DNA from: Candidatus Ideonella esbjergensis
GTDB taxonomy: Bacteria > Pseudomonadota > Gammaproteobacteria > Burkholderiales > Burkholderiaceae_C
Assembly (NCBI GenBank): GCA_016710065.1
Contig: JADJLP010000002.1
Location: 310,001 to 374,000 of the forward strand
Length of the DNA stretch: 64,000 nucleotides
Direction of reading: 5' to 3'
Position 1 is the stretch's first letter. Each line of letters opens with the position of its first letter. Position numbers and translations under genes: made by a program. The notes under the pieces are model-generated. The model worked only from the letters and a program-made list of their open reading frames with translations. It was not told the origin of the DNA and did no database searches. Of this stretch, positions 16,929 to 24,775 are shown piece by piece.

Positions 16929-18593
16929 TCATTGATAAGCGCGGATGTCCTTGAACACGCTGTACAACGGTGTCTTGCGGGCATCGAACACGCGCCCGCC
17001 GGTGAGCTGGGCCAGTTCCTTCAGCTCCTTTTCGTTGGCTTCGCCGAACAACACCCAGAACACCGGGATGCCGCGCACGTCTTCGGGCAACTCCTGGTAG
17101 TCGCGCTTGAAGGCTTCCAGGCTGCGACCCTGGTTGTTTTCGCCGTCGGTGAAGGCCACCACCGAGTACTGGTAGTTGGGGTGCTTCTTGCGCTCGTCGA
17201 GCATGCGCTCCAGCGAGCGGTACACCGAGTCGTACAGGGCGGTGCCGCCCGTCATCTTCAGCTGGTCGGCCGCGTCGCGCACCTCGGCCAGCACCTGCTG
17301 CTTGGCGTCGCTGTCCTGCTGCTCCTGCACGCCCTTGGCCTGGGTGCCGCTCTCGGGCACTTCGAAGGCGATGAGGCGGTAGGGCGAATCGGAGAACAGC
17401 TGCAGCCACAGCTTCTCGCGGTTGGTGAGGCGGGCAATGCGGCCGGTGAGCGAGGCGTCGGCGCCGGCGATGTACTGGATGGCCTGCACCAGTTGCCCGC
17501 GCCGGCCACCGCCCTGCATGCTGCCGCTGGTGTCGAGCACGAAGGTGGAGGCGATGGGCGTGCGGAACTCGTTCAGGTAGGCCGCGATCAGGCCGTCGGC
17601 CAGCGCGCGGTCGGGCGAGAAAGGCAGCTCCACCTGCAGGCCCTGCTTGGGCAGCAGGTCTTGCACCTGGGCGGCCACCTCGGGCTTGATGGGGCGGCGC
17701 AGCGTCTGGCGTGCCAGCCAGGTCTGGGCGGCTTCGCCCTTGAGGTAGTCCACCACCTTCAGGTAATCATCTCGGCGCGGCTCGTTCAGCAGCATCAGCG
17801 GGTAGTCGGCCGTGCTCACGCCTTCATACGGGTAGATCAGCACCAGCTTCTCGCGCAGCTTGCCGCTGGCGTTCAGGCTCAGCAGCCAGCTCTCGTAGTT
17901 GATGAAGGCGTTGACCTTGCTGCCCTGTTGCAGGATGAACTGCTCGGACAGGTAGGTGGAGTTGTCGCCAGGCAGCTTGTAGCCCTTGAGGAAATCGGCG
18001 ATCGCGCTGCGGTCCACGTCGGCGGCAGCCAGCGCCTCCGATTTGCCGGCGGCTGCGGCCACCACACCCATCAGCGCCATGAAGCCCTGGTTGGATGTGG
18101 CGGGGTTCGAGAGCGCGTACTTCAGCTTGCCGGCCTTGGCTGCGTCGGCGATGTCCTTCCACGTGAGCTTCAAGCCGGGCTGGTCCCAGCCGTGCTTCTT
18201 GGCATCCGATTCGCTCACGCCCACGGCGATGGGCGAAAGCATGATCTTTTCCTGCAGCTTCACTTTGGACTGGCCAGCCGGGCTGCTGAGCAAATACTTG
18301 GCGTTGGCAAACCAGGCGGCGTCGGCCTTGGCCTCGCCGTTCAGCACGGCCTCGGTGCTCTCCATGGTGCCGCCAAACCTGAACTTGAGCGGCACGCCGG
18401 TGGCCTTCTGCACCATCTCTTCCAGCCCCTGCACGTCCTTCAGGTCGGAGGTGGCCAGCACGGTGAAGGCCTCTTCTGCGGCTTGCGCTGGCGCCGCCTG
18501 CCCCTGTACGGGCGCGGCCTCTTGCTTGCCGCAGGCCGCCAACAAGGCCAATGCGGCCACGGTCAGCCACCGCTTCATGTCACAGACGTTCAT
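16929..18593 (-). CDS. Lipoprotein with solute-binding domain fused to a VWA domain
   Basis: 554 residues. A lipobox LLAAC puts the lipidated Cys at 21, so the protein is probably anchored in the periplasm. Residues about 42-335 look like an extracellular solute-binding domain (TVLATSDLKDVQGLEEMVQK...), and from about 345 there is a von Willebrand A domain with a complete MIDAS metal site: DTSGSM at 354-359, the Thr of GGTALYD and the Asp of AFTDGENN. The GGGAG before ATG 18593 supports that start, which overlaps the preceding stop as ATGA. VWA plus binding domain suggests ligand-dependent protein contacts, perhaps to the sister binding protein upstream. Confidence 0.85.
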   Translation of the reverse strand: MNVCDMKRWLTVAALALLAACGKQEAAPVQGQAAPAQAAEEAFTVLATSDLKDVQGLEEMVQKATGVPLKFRFGGTMESTEAVLNGEAKADAAWFANAKYLLSSPAGQSKVKLQEKIMLSPIAVGVSESDAKKHGWDQPGLKLTWKDIADAAKAGKLKYALSNPATSNQGFMALMGVVAAAAGKSEALAAADVDRSAIADFLKGYKLPGDNSTYLSEQFILQQGSKVNAFINYESWLLSLNASGKLREKLVLIYPYEGVSTADYPLMLLNEPRRDDYLKVVDYLKGEAAQTWLARQTLRRPIKPEVAAQVQDLLPKQGLQVELPFSPDRALADGLIAAYLNEFRTPIASTFVLDTSGSMQGGGRRGQLVQAIQYIAGADASLTGRIARLTNREKLWLQLFSDSPYRLIAFEVPESGTQAKGVQEQQDSDAKQQVLAEVRDAADQLKMTGGTALYDSVYRSLERMLDERKKHPNYQYSVVAFTDGENNQGRSLEAFKRDYQELPEDVRGIPVFWVLFGEANEKELKELAQLTGGRVFDARKTPLYSVFKDIRAYQ

Positions 18594-19723
18594 TGCGTCA
18601 TCTCCCTGGAAACCACGTCAATCATCTCGGCCATGATGTCGTACGAAGGCGGGTCCACCACCTGCGTGAGCCTGGCCTCCACGGCCAGGCCGGTGGGCTT
18701 CACCGTGGCCATGAAACGCTCGGTGTCGGCGATGCGAAAACCGTACTCCACGCCGACGCTCTGCAGCTGCGCGTCGCCGGCCAGCGCCTCGCCCAGCTTC
18801 TTGGCGTTCTCGTTCAGGCTCACGAACACCACCTTGTTGACGATGGTGGGCTGCGGGTACATCAGCACCATGTCGGGGCCCACGCCTTGTTTTGCAATGG
18901 CGTAGCTCACCAACTGGTTTTCGTAAATGAAGGCCATGGGCGTCTTGCCCATGCCGATGGCCACGTAGTCGTCAAAGTTGCCGTTGACGTAGTTCTCCTG
19001 GTAGCCCTGGCGCTTGAAGAGTTCGGCCAGCTTCAGGGCCACCTTCTGGGCCTGGGGCTTGTCGGTGACCACGTCGCCGGTCAGCGCCTGGCTGGTGAGG
19101 GCCAGGTACATGGCGCCCGAGTTGCTGCGCCGCAGATCGGTGGTGCTGACCAGCACGCTGCGCGACACGTCGTAGCCCGCCGCGCCCTGCAAATCCTTCC
19201 AGCGTTTCTTGGCCAGCATGGTGTCGGTGAGCTTGGCCATGTCCACGCCAAACACCTTGGGCGAGAGCGGCTTGGCCAGACCGTTGGCTACCAGAATCTT
19301 GGCCACCGGCTCCCACGAGGCGATCACCATCGGCGTGAAGAAGGGCGATACCTGGGCGGCGGAAAAATTGGCCTTGCGGGCGGCATCGGCCACCTGGTTG
19401 GCGGCCACCACGCCCGAGGGAAAGAAGAAATCGGGCGCCTCGCCCGGCACCACCTTGGCCGCCATGTCGCGGCTGCCCACGCGGGCCACGCTCACCGGCA
19501 GGTGCAGCTCGGCCAGGCGCTTTTGCACGCGCGGGTCCTTGAAGTACGGCTCCACATCGAGGGCGATCAGGCCCTTGAGCACCACGGTGTTGGCTTGGGT
19601 GATCGCCTCCGCCTGGGCGGCCTTCTGCTGGGTCTGGTCGTGCAGGGCGAAGTACAGGGCACCACCAAAGGCGCTGGCCAGCAGCACGGTGATGACGCCC
19701 CGCTTCGCGGCGGACATCGGCAT
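18590..19723 (-). CDS. Membrane-anchored solute-binding-like protein of the TelA operon
   Basis: 377 residues with an N-terminal hydrophobic anchor or signal (GVITVLLASAFGGALYFAL near residues 9-27) and a long domain with the feel of an extracellular solute-binding fold (LKGLIALDVEPYFKDP..., GEAPDFFFPSG, AFIYENQLVSYAI). It resembles the N-terminal domain of the next gene's product, so the two may be paralogues. No permease or ATPase is encoded nearby, which argues against ordinary transport. It is the first gene of the operon; the promoter should lie in 19724-19812. Family is inferred from pattern only. Confidence 0.75.
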   Translation of the reverse strand: MPMSAAKRGVITVLLASAFGGALYFALHDQTQQKAAQAEAITQANTVVLKGLIALDVEPYFKDPRVQKRLAELHLPVSVARVGSRDMAAKVVPGEAPDFFFPSGVVAANQVADAARKANFSAAQVSPFFTPMVIASWEPVAKILVANGLAKPLSPKVFGVDMAKLTDTMLAKKRWKDLQGAAGYDVSRSVLVSTTDLRRSNSGAMYLALTSQALTGDVVTDKPQAQKVALKLAELFKRQGYQENYVNGNFDDYVAIGMGKTPMAFIYENQLVSYAIAKQGVGPDMVLMYPQPTIVNKVVFVSLNENAKKLGEALAGDAQLQSVGVEYGFRIADTERFMATVKPTGLAVEARLTQVVDPPSYDIMAEMIDVVSREMTQ

Positions 19724-19812
19724 GGCAAGGGTCCTTCTCAGGCTCAGGGTCGCGGCAGTGTAGCCGGCAGGTCAAGCATCTGGCGGAGGCTCCACCCGGT
19801 CAACACGGCTGA

Positions 19813-20136
19813 TCAGGTGTCATGGGTTGCAAGGTGGTCCGACAAGACCTTCAAGTAGGCCTGCGCCTTTGGCGGATCGTCCCAATAGTCGGCCACACAG
19901 CGCCCACCACTGCGCTTGCCGATCACATAGGCAAACGCGATCAGCGACCGCTCAGGCGGTATCTGGATGAAGCGCTTGCGAAAGAACATCCAGCAATGTT
20001 CTGCTTCGAGAAAGTGCTGCTCCAAAACGTCCTTGGGATCGCCGCTGTAGAGCCCCCGAAGATCGTGCATTGCACGCTGCTGAGCGCTATCGCGTGCTTC
20101 GCCGAGGGTTCTCATCCGCTTGGTCCCTGAGTTCAC
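19813..20136 (-). CDS. Small hypothetical protein, translationally coupled
   Basis: 107 residues, not recognised. Features are a charged N-terminal helix (TLGEARDSAQQRAMHDLRG), an aromatic-rich centre (EAEHCWMFFRKRFIQIPPE) and no signal or membrane segment. The GTG start overlaps the stop of the upstream 335-residue gene by four bases (GTGA), so the two proteins are made together. An ATG seven codons in is an alternative start. Base composition is lower in GC than the surroundings, as in the upstream gene. No function is assigned. Confidence 0.65.
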   Translation of the reverse strand: MNSGTKRMRTLGEARDSAQQRAMHDLRGLYSGDPKDVLEQHFLEAEHCWMFFRKRFIQIPPERSLIAFAYVIGKRSGGRCVADYWDDPPKAQAYLKVLSDHLATHDT

Positions 20137-21140
20137 AACAGGCCCCCAAGGGCAGGAAACTCCCGCAGCGCCTTGGCCGTGACTTGCGCCAGCAAGGCAT
20201 CTTCTGGCACGGGCCAGGGCGGCAGGTAGGGGGCCAGGCCGGTTTCCATCAGCGGGTGGTCCAGGCTGCTGGGGTTGGTCAGGCCCAGGTCTTCGCGCAG
20301 ACGGTAGACCATGTGCACCTCCAGCGGCCAGCCCATGTAAGGGTCCAGGCCGAAATCAACATCCTTGCTGGCCTTGTGGCTTGCGCTGTACATGCATTCG
20401 TGGGTATGCCTATCGCACACCGCCAGCAGCACGTCCACCAGGGCTACTGGGTCTGGGTGGCGCCAGCAGGCCAGCAGGGCGTCGTAGGCCGGCGCAGGGT
20501 AAGGGTGCTCGGGCAGCTTGGCAGGCAAAGGCTGCCCGGCCCAATCGGCCAGCAACTTCACGGTGAACCAGGCAAAGCAGCGGCGATAGGGTTCGCGGCT
20601 GCGCTCGTTGGGGTTGGCGTCGCTGAAAACACCCAGCGGCAGCATCTCAAGCGTGGCCAGTAGCAAGGCCAGTGCTTGGTTCAACCAGCCGACCGCCACA
20701 AGTCCACCGATTGACAAACTGGTGTCCTCAAATCCTAAGGTACGGATCAGATCGCGCCCCTGTGCAAGCCATTCCCGATCCCTGGCCCGCAAGAGTTGCA
20801 ACGACCTCGCGCGGTACTGAACTCCGCGCCCGCACAGGCTCTGCAATGGATGTCCCGCACCCAGCGACCCATATGTACCCTCCCGCAGCAAGCGCACTCC
20901 AACAAGATTGAGATCGCCAAAGGGCGGGCGGGTATCGACCTTGTCCACGTACTGAACCAAGCCTTCTACGCACCCGTTGTCAAACTCTTTAACGTCGGGC
21001 CGATCCGGCGGATAAATGACCCTCTTTTCAAGCTCCCTAAGCAGAAACTTTGGGTGCCATCGCTTGTGCACGCCCATTCTCAACAGCATGACTTCACCCA
21101 TGGGCTTGGAGCTCGGATTGGACTGCGCGGTCGACGTCAT
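20133..21140 (-). CDS. Hypothetical helical protein, possibly an immunity-type protein
   Basis: 335 residues, cytoplasmic by appearance, mostly helical. Blocks such as REPYRRCFAWFTVKLLADWAG and GWPLEVHMVYRLREDLGL with DHPLMETGLAPYLPP recall, weakly, the C-terminal part of PoNi/DUF1911 immunity proteins, but this is a faint resemblance and not a firm call. The first third of the gene (about 20730-21140) is clearly lower in GC than the window average, suggesting horizontal acquisition. It is translationally coupled to the 107-residue gene downstream. No toxin gene or secretion core is nearby. Confidence 0.6.
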   Translation of the reverse strand: MTSTAQSNPSSKPMGEVMLLRMGVHKRWHPKFLLRELEKRVIYPPDRPDVKEFDNGCVEGLVQYVDKVDTRPPFGDLNLVGVRLLREGTYGSLGAGHPLQSLCGRGVQYRARSLQLLRARDREWLAQGRDLIRTLGFEDTSLSIGGLVAVGWLNQALALLLATLEMLPLGVFSDANPNERSREPYRRCFAWFTVKLLADWAGQPLPAKLPEHPYPAPAYDALLACWRHPDPVALVDVLLAVCDRHTHECMYSASHKASKDVDFGLDPYMGWPLEVHMVYRLREDLGLTNPSSLDHPLMETGLAPYLPPWPVPEDALLAQVTAKALREFPALGGLL

Positions 21141-21171
21141 GGAGGTTCGGGGCTCGTGATTCGTTGTTTGC

Positions 21172-21609
21172 TCAATGTCGCTTCAAGGTGGCCGGCAAGT
21201 ACACCTCGCAGAACTCGCTCGGCATGCGTTGCGCACGGCCGTTGCTGAGGGCGATGCAGACCAGATCCCAGTGGCCGCGCATCAGCGTGGCCCGGTCGCT
21301 CAGCCGTATCAGCTGAAAGCCACGCTGCATGGTGAGCTTGCCGTCCGTGGCCAGCAGCCAGGTGCCCAGCATCAGTTCTTCGTCCAGGGTTGAGGGCAGC
21401 AGGTAGTGGTACTCACCCCGGCGTATGGCCATGGCGCGGTCCAGGCGCTGGTAGTCGGCCAGGCCCAGGCCCAGGGCCTCGGAATGCGCCCAGGCTATGC
21501 GCTCGCACCACTGCACGTAGACAGCGTTGTTGGTGTGGTTCAGGCCGTCGATGTCTGGCGGCTGTGGCGACACGGCGAGCGTGAACGGGTTGGGGTGGTC
21601 CCAGGGCAT
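21172..21609 (-). CDS. Acyl-CoA thioesterase, hot-dog fold (4HBT type)
   Basis: 145-residue single hot-dog domain protein. The sequence PDIDGLNHTNNAVYVQWCERIAWAH holds the family active-site helix, with an Asp/His-Asn arrangement like that of 4-hydroxybenzoyl-CoA thioesterases and YbgC-like enzymes. It most likely hydrolyses a short or aromatic acyl-CoA in the cytoplasm. It is divergent from the HTH/PBP regulator gene at 21676; the 66-bp gap should carry both promoters. Confidence 0.85.
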   Translation of the reverse strand: MPWDHPNPFTLAVSPQPPDIDGLNHTNNAVYVQWCERIAWAHSEALGLGLADYQRLDRAMAIRRGEYHYLLPSTLDEELMLGTWLLATDGKLTMQRGFQLIRLSDRATLMRGHWDLVCIALSNGRAQRMPSEFCEVYLPATLKRH

Positions 21610-21675
21610 GCGGCCGATCTTATCCAAGGCCCCTTGCGTGCTGGCAGCGCAAACTGAGCCAAACTCGCACCCCGT

Positions 21676-22743
21676 ATGCAGAAGATTTCCATCCGCCCCG
21701 TCTGGACCATCCAGGGCCCTGAAGGCCAGCAAGTGCCGCCGCGTTTGCTGGAGTTGCTGGCCCATGTGCAGGCCCAGGGCAGCCTGCTGGCGGCCTGCCA
21801 GCAGATGGGCATGTCGTACCGCCATGCGTGGGACCTGGTGCGCCAGGGCGAGGCGCATTTCAAGACCACGCTGCTGCACATGGAGCGCGGCAAGGGTTCC
21901 ACGCTCTCGGGCCTGGGCGAAAAACTGGTGTGGGCGGATCACCGCATCGCTGCGCGCCTGAAGCCGGTGCTGGATTCGCTGGCCTCGGAGCTGGCCACCG
22001 AGATCGGCCGTGTGGTGTCGGCCGAGCCCGTCGTGATGCGTGTGCATGCCAGCCACGGCTTTGCCATCGAGAAACTGGTGGAGGGGCTCACGCACCAAGG
22101 CCTGGCCATCGAGCGCCGCTATGGCAGCAGCACCGAGGCGGCGGCCGCGCTGCGCGACCATGCCTGCGACGCCGCCGGCTTTCACATCCCCACGGGCCCG
22201 CTGCAGGCCAGCGCGCTGGCGCACTACGCGCGCTGGCTCGACGCCCCCGACCTGATGGTGGTGGACGTGGCCACGCGCCGCCAGGGCCTGATGGTGGCGC
22301 CCGGCAACCCCAAGAAGATCTACGACGTGGCCGACCTGGCCCGGCCCGAGGTGCGCTTCATCAACCGCCAAGCCGGCTCGGGCACGCGCTTCTTGCTCGA
22401 AGGCCTGCTGGCCGCGCGCGGCGTGGCCACGCAGGACGTGCATGGTTTTGAGCAGGGCGAGTTCACCCACGCGGCCGTGGCCGCCTATGTGGCCAGCGAC
22501 ATGGCCGATGCCGGCTTTGGGTTGGAGACGCCGGCGCGGCATTTCAAACTTGATTTCCTGCCACTGGCCAGTGAGCGCTACTTTCTGATGTGCTCCGCCG
22601 CCACCCTGGCCGAAGCGCCCATGCAGTCTGCCTTGGCCCTGCTGCGCAGCGCCGCTTTCCGAGACGAGGTGAATGCGCTGCCGGGCTACAACGCGGCCGA
22701 CGCGGGCCGCGTGGCCCCGCTGGCCCAGGCTTTTGCCGAGTGA
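21676..22743 (+). CDS. ModE-like HTH regulator with PBP-like ligand domain
   Basis: 355 residues. The N-terminal winged helix (PPRLLELLAHVQAQGSLLAA..., MSYRHAWDLV near residues 50-59) is of the ModE/LysR type. The remainder from about residue 115 is a periplasmic-binding-protein-like domain (PF12727 type) with VRFINRQAGSGTRFLLEGLL and the FEQGEFTHAAVAAYVASDMADAGFGLE block typical of molybdate/tungstate-responsive regulators. It is a cytoplasmic transcription factor, probably sensing an oxyanion or small ligand. No molybdate transporter genes are adjacent. The gene lies 24 bases before the FAD oxidoreductase gene, so they may be co-transcribed. Confidence 0.8.
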   Translation: MQKISIRPVWTIQGPEGQQVPPRLLELLAHVQAQGSLLAACQQMGMSYRHAWDLVRQGEAHFKTTLLHMERGKGSTLSGLGEKLVWADHRIAARLKPVLDSLASELATEIGRVVSAEPVVMRVHASHGFAIEKLVEGLTHQGLAIERRYGSSTEAAAALRDHACDAAGFHIPTGPLQASALAHYARWLDAPDLMVVDVATRRQGLMVAPGNPKKIYDVADLARPEVRFINRQAGSGTRFLLEGLLAARGVATQDVHGFEQGEFTHAAVAAYVASDMADAGFGLETPARHFKLDFLPLASERYFLMCSAATLAEAPMQSALALLRSAAFRDEVNALPGYNAADAGRVAPLAQAFAE

Positions 22744-22767
22744 GCAACGGGGCGCGGGCGCACACAC

Positions 22768-23868
22768 ATGGAAGACGTGGATGCGGTGGTGATAGGCGCT
22801 GGCGTGGTGGGCCTGGCCTGCGCGCGGGCGCTGGCAATGGCGGGCCGCGAGGTGCTGATCCTGGAGCGCGAGAACGCCTTTGGCACCGCCACCAGCGCAC
22901 GCAACAGCGAGGTCATCCACGCCGGCCTCTACTACCCCACGGGCTCGCTGCGCGCCAGCTTGTGCGTGCGGGGCCGGCAACTGCTTTACGCGTTCTGCGG
23001 CAGTCACCAGGTGCAGCACCGCCGCTGCGGCAAGCTGGTGGTGGCCTGCACTGATGAAGAACTGCCGCGCCTGCAGGCCGTGCAAGCCCAGGCGCTGGCC
23101 AATGGCGTGACGGACCTGCAATGTCTGGGCCAGGCCGAAGCGCAGGCGCTGGAGCCGGCATTGGCCTGCCGCGCGGCGCTGCTGTCGCCCTCCACCGGCA
23201 TCATCGACAGCCATGGCCTGATGCTGGCGCTGCTGGGTGAGGCCGAGGCCCATGGTGCGGTGCTGGCGGTGTGCTCGCCGGTGCATGGCGGGCGGGTGAC
23301 GCCGCAGGGCACCGAGCTCGACGTGGGGGCAGACACCACCACCACGCTGCGTGCCCGCACGGTCGTCAACGCCGCAGGCCTGCAAGCCTGCCAGGTGGCC
23401 GCCGCACTGCAGGGCCTGGACCGCGCCCACGTGCCCACGCCGCACTACGCCCAGGGTGCGTATTTCACGCTCAGCGGCAAGGCGCCGTTCTCGCATCTGG
23501 TGTACCCGGTGCCGGGCGAAAGCAGCCACCTGGGCGTGCACCTGACGCTCGATCTGGGTGGCCAGGCGCGCTTTGGCCCCAGCTTTCGCTGGGTGGATGA
23601 AGTGGACTACCGCGTGCAGCCCGAGGATGGTGAGGGCTTCGACGCTGCCGTGCGCCACTACTGGCCGGCACTGCCCGAGGGCGCGCTGCAACCGGGCTAT
23701 GCCGGTGTGCGGCCCAAGATCAGCGGCCCGGGTGAGCCGGCGCTTGATTTCCGCATCGATGGGCCGGCGCGGCATAGCGTGCCCGGGCTGGTGAACCTGT
23801 TTGGCATTGAATCGCCGGGCCTCACGGCCTCGTTGGCGATTGCAGAGGAAGTGCTGCGCCAGGCCTGA
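22768..23868 (+). CDS. FAD-dependent oxidoreductase, L-2-hydroxyglutarate oxidase/DAO type
   Basis: 366 residues. The dinucleotide motif VIGAGVVGLACARAL lies at residues 8-22 with the FAD-ribose Glu at the end of VLILERE. The block SARNSEVIHAGLYYPTGSLRA is characteristic of LhgO-like members of the DAO superfamily, and the C-terminal GVRPKISGPGE and NLFGIESPGLTASLAIAEEV complete the family pattern. It probably oxidises a 2-hydroxy acid and passes electrons to quinone or oxygen. Cytoplasmic or membrane-associated; no transmembrane helix. It follows the HTH/PBP regulator gene closely. Confidence 0.85.
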   Translation: MEDVDAVVIGAGVVGLACARALAMAGREVLILERENAFGTATSARNSEVIHAGLYYPTGSLRASLCVRGRQLLYAFCGSHQVQHRRCGKLVVACTDEELPRLQAVQAQALANGVTDLQCLGQAEAQALEPALACRAALLSPSTGIIDSHGLMLALLGEAEAHGAVLAVCSPVHGGRVTPQGTELDVGADTTTTLRARTVVNAAGLQACQVAAALQGLDRAHVPTPHYAQGAYFTLSGKAPFSHLVYPVPGESSHLGVHLTLDLGGQARFGPSFRWVDEVDYRVQPEDGEGFDAAVRHYWPALPEGALQPGYAGVRPKISGPGEPALDFRIDGPARHSVPGLVNLFGIESPGLTASLAIAEEVLRQA

Positions 23869-23877
23869 GCGGCCCGT

Positions 23878-24321
23878 TCAGTGCAGCACCAGCAGCGGCA
23901 GCTTGCTGCGCGCCAGCACGTTCTTGGTGTGCGAGCCGAACAGCAACTCGCCAAAGGCGCCCCGGCCGTGGGTGATCATCACCACCAGGTCGCACTTCTG
24001 GTCGGTGGCGGCCTGGATGATGGCCTGGTCGATGCTGTCGGTGCGCACGAAGTGGCTGTGGAACTTCACCCCCGCATCTTTGGCGCGGGCACCAAAGTGC
24101 TGCAGCAGTTTCTTGGCGTGCGTGGCGGCCGCCACATCGGCGGCTTCCAGATCGCGGGCCAGGGCCGCAGCTGAGTGCCCCGAGCCAGTGGCCTGGGCAT
24201 CGGGCTCGACCACGAAACCGGTGATGGCGGCACCCAGCTTGGCGGCCAAGGCGATGCTGGACGTGATGGCGCGCTCGGAGAGTTCGCTGCCGTCAATGGG
24301 CACGAGCAGGTGCTGGAACAT
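23878..24321 (-). CDS. Universal stress protein, UspA family
   Basis: 147-residue single Usp domain beginning MFQHLLVPIDGSELSERA. The nucleotide-binding pattern near the end, HGRGAFGELLFGSHTKNVL, matches G-2X-G-9X-G(S/T), so ATP binding is expected. Usp proteins respond to starvation and oxidative stress in the cytoplasm. The start was set at the ATG at 24321; upstream in-frame sequence is not protein-like. A second Usp gene is at 38789. Confidence 0.92.
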   Translation of the reverse strand: MFQHLLVPIDGSELSERAITSSIALAAKLGAAITGFVVEPDAQATGSGHSAAALARDLEAADVAAATHAKKLLQHFGARAKDAGVKFHSHFVRTDSIDQAIIQAATDQKCDLVVMITHGRGAFGELLFGSHTKNVLARSKLPLLVLH

Positions 24322-24403
24322 GGTGAATGGCTCCTTTATGGCCACTCTACGTCCGGGCTCGGCACCCGGCTTGAGCACCGTCAAGCGGTGCCAAGCGCGG
24401 CGA

Positions 24404-24598
24404 TCAGTTGGACGCTGCGGAGGCCGGGGTGGCGGCTGATGCGGCAGGTGCGGCCAGCGGGGCCGACGCAGCGGCGTGGTCGGCAGCGGGCGCCTCGATG
24501 TTGTGCTTCTCGCCGCTGATGTCGATGTCGCCACCCTTGGAAATGAAGTACAGGGCCACGGCGGCGAAGAGGATGAAGCCGATGATGAGCTTGAGCAT
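24404..24598 (-). CDS. Small single-pass membrane protein
   Basis: 64 residues: a hydrophobic N-terminal helix (LKLIIGFILFAAVALYFI, residues 2-19), a short polar segment GGDIDISGEKHNIE, then an Ala/Pro/Ser-rich tail. The tail probably faces the periplasm. No family is recognised. The frame is open, codon use fits the neighbours, and GGCTTT/CCCC-type upstream sequence gives only a weak ribosome site, so it is probable rather than certain. It sits between uspA and the MHS transporter on the same strand. Confidence 0.6.
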   Translation of the reverse strand: MLKLIIGFILFAAVALYFISKGGDIDISGEKHNIEAPAADHAAASAPLAAPAASAATPASAASN

Positions 24599-24663
24599 GG
24601 GGGGCTTTCAAAAGGGAAAGCGGCCGGGGAGGCCGCTTGGGGGGATGGTGCAGTGAAGACAGT

Positions 24664-24775
24664 GGATGAAGGCGGGCCAAACGGCCCACATTCATCCATG
24701 TCGAAGGCCCTTGCATGGGCCTTCGCACTGAGACCGGGCAAGAGTCCGCAGGGACTCTTGCTTTTCCGGTCTCAG
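24664..24775. terminator. Three consecutive hairpins after the MHS transporter gene
   Basis: Three structures lie end to end: GGATGAA...TTCATCC with an inner GGGCC/GGCCC pair (24664-24697), GAAGGCCC TTGCAT GGGCCTTC (24703-24724), and a long one with CTGAGACCGG (24728-24737) against CCGGTCTCAG, enclosing GCAAGAGTCC/GGACTCTTGC. The last overlaps the transporter stop codon. None has a clear U run on the minus strand, so termination or mRNA 3'-end protection is inferred from position. Confidence 0.6.

Noticed and set aside
21172..23775. An 867-codon open frame on the minus strand
   Set aside because: Most of it is antisense to the HTH/PBP and FAD oxidoreductase genes; only its last 145 codons form the thioesterase. 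Long antisense frames are normal at this GC content.
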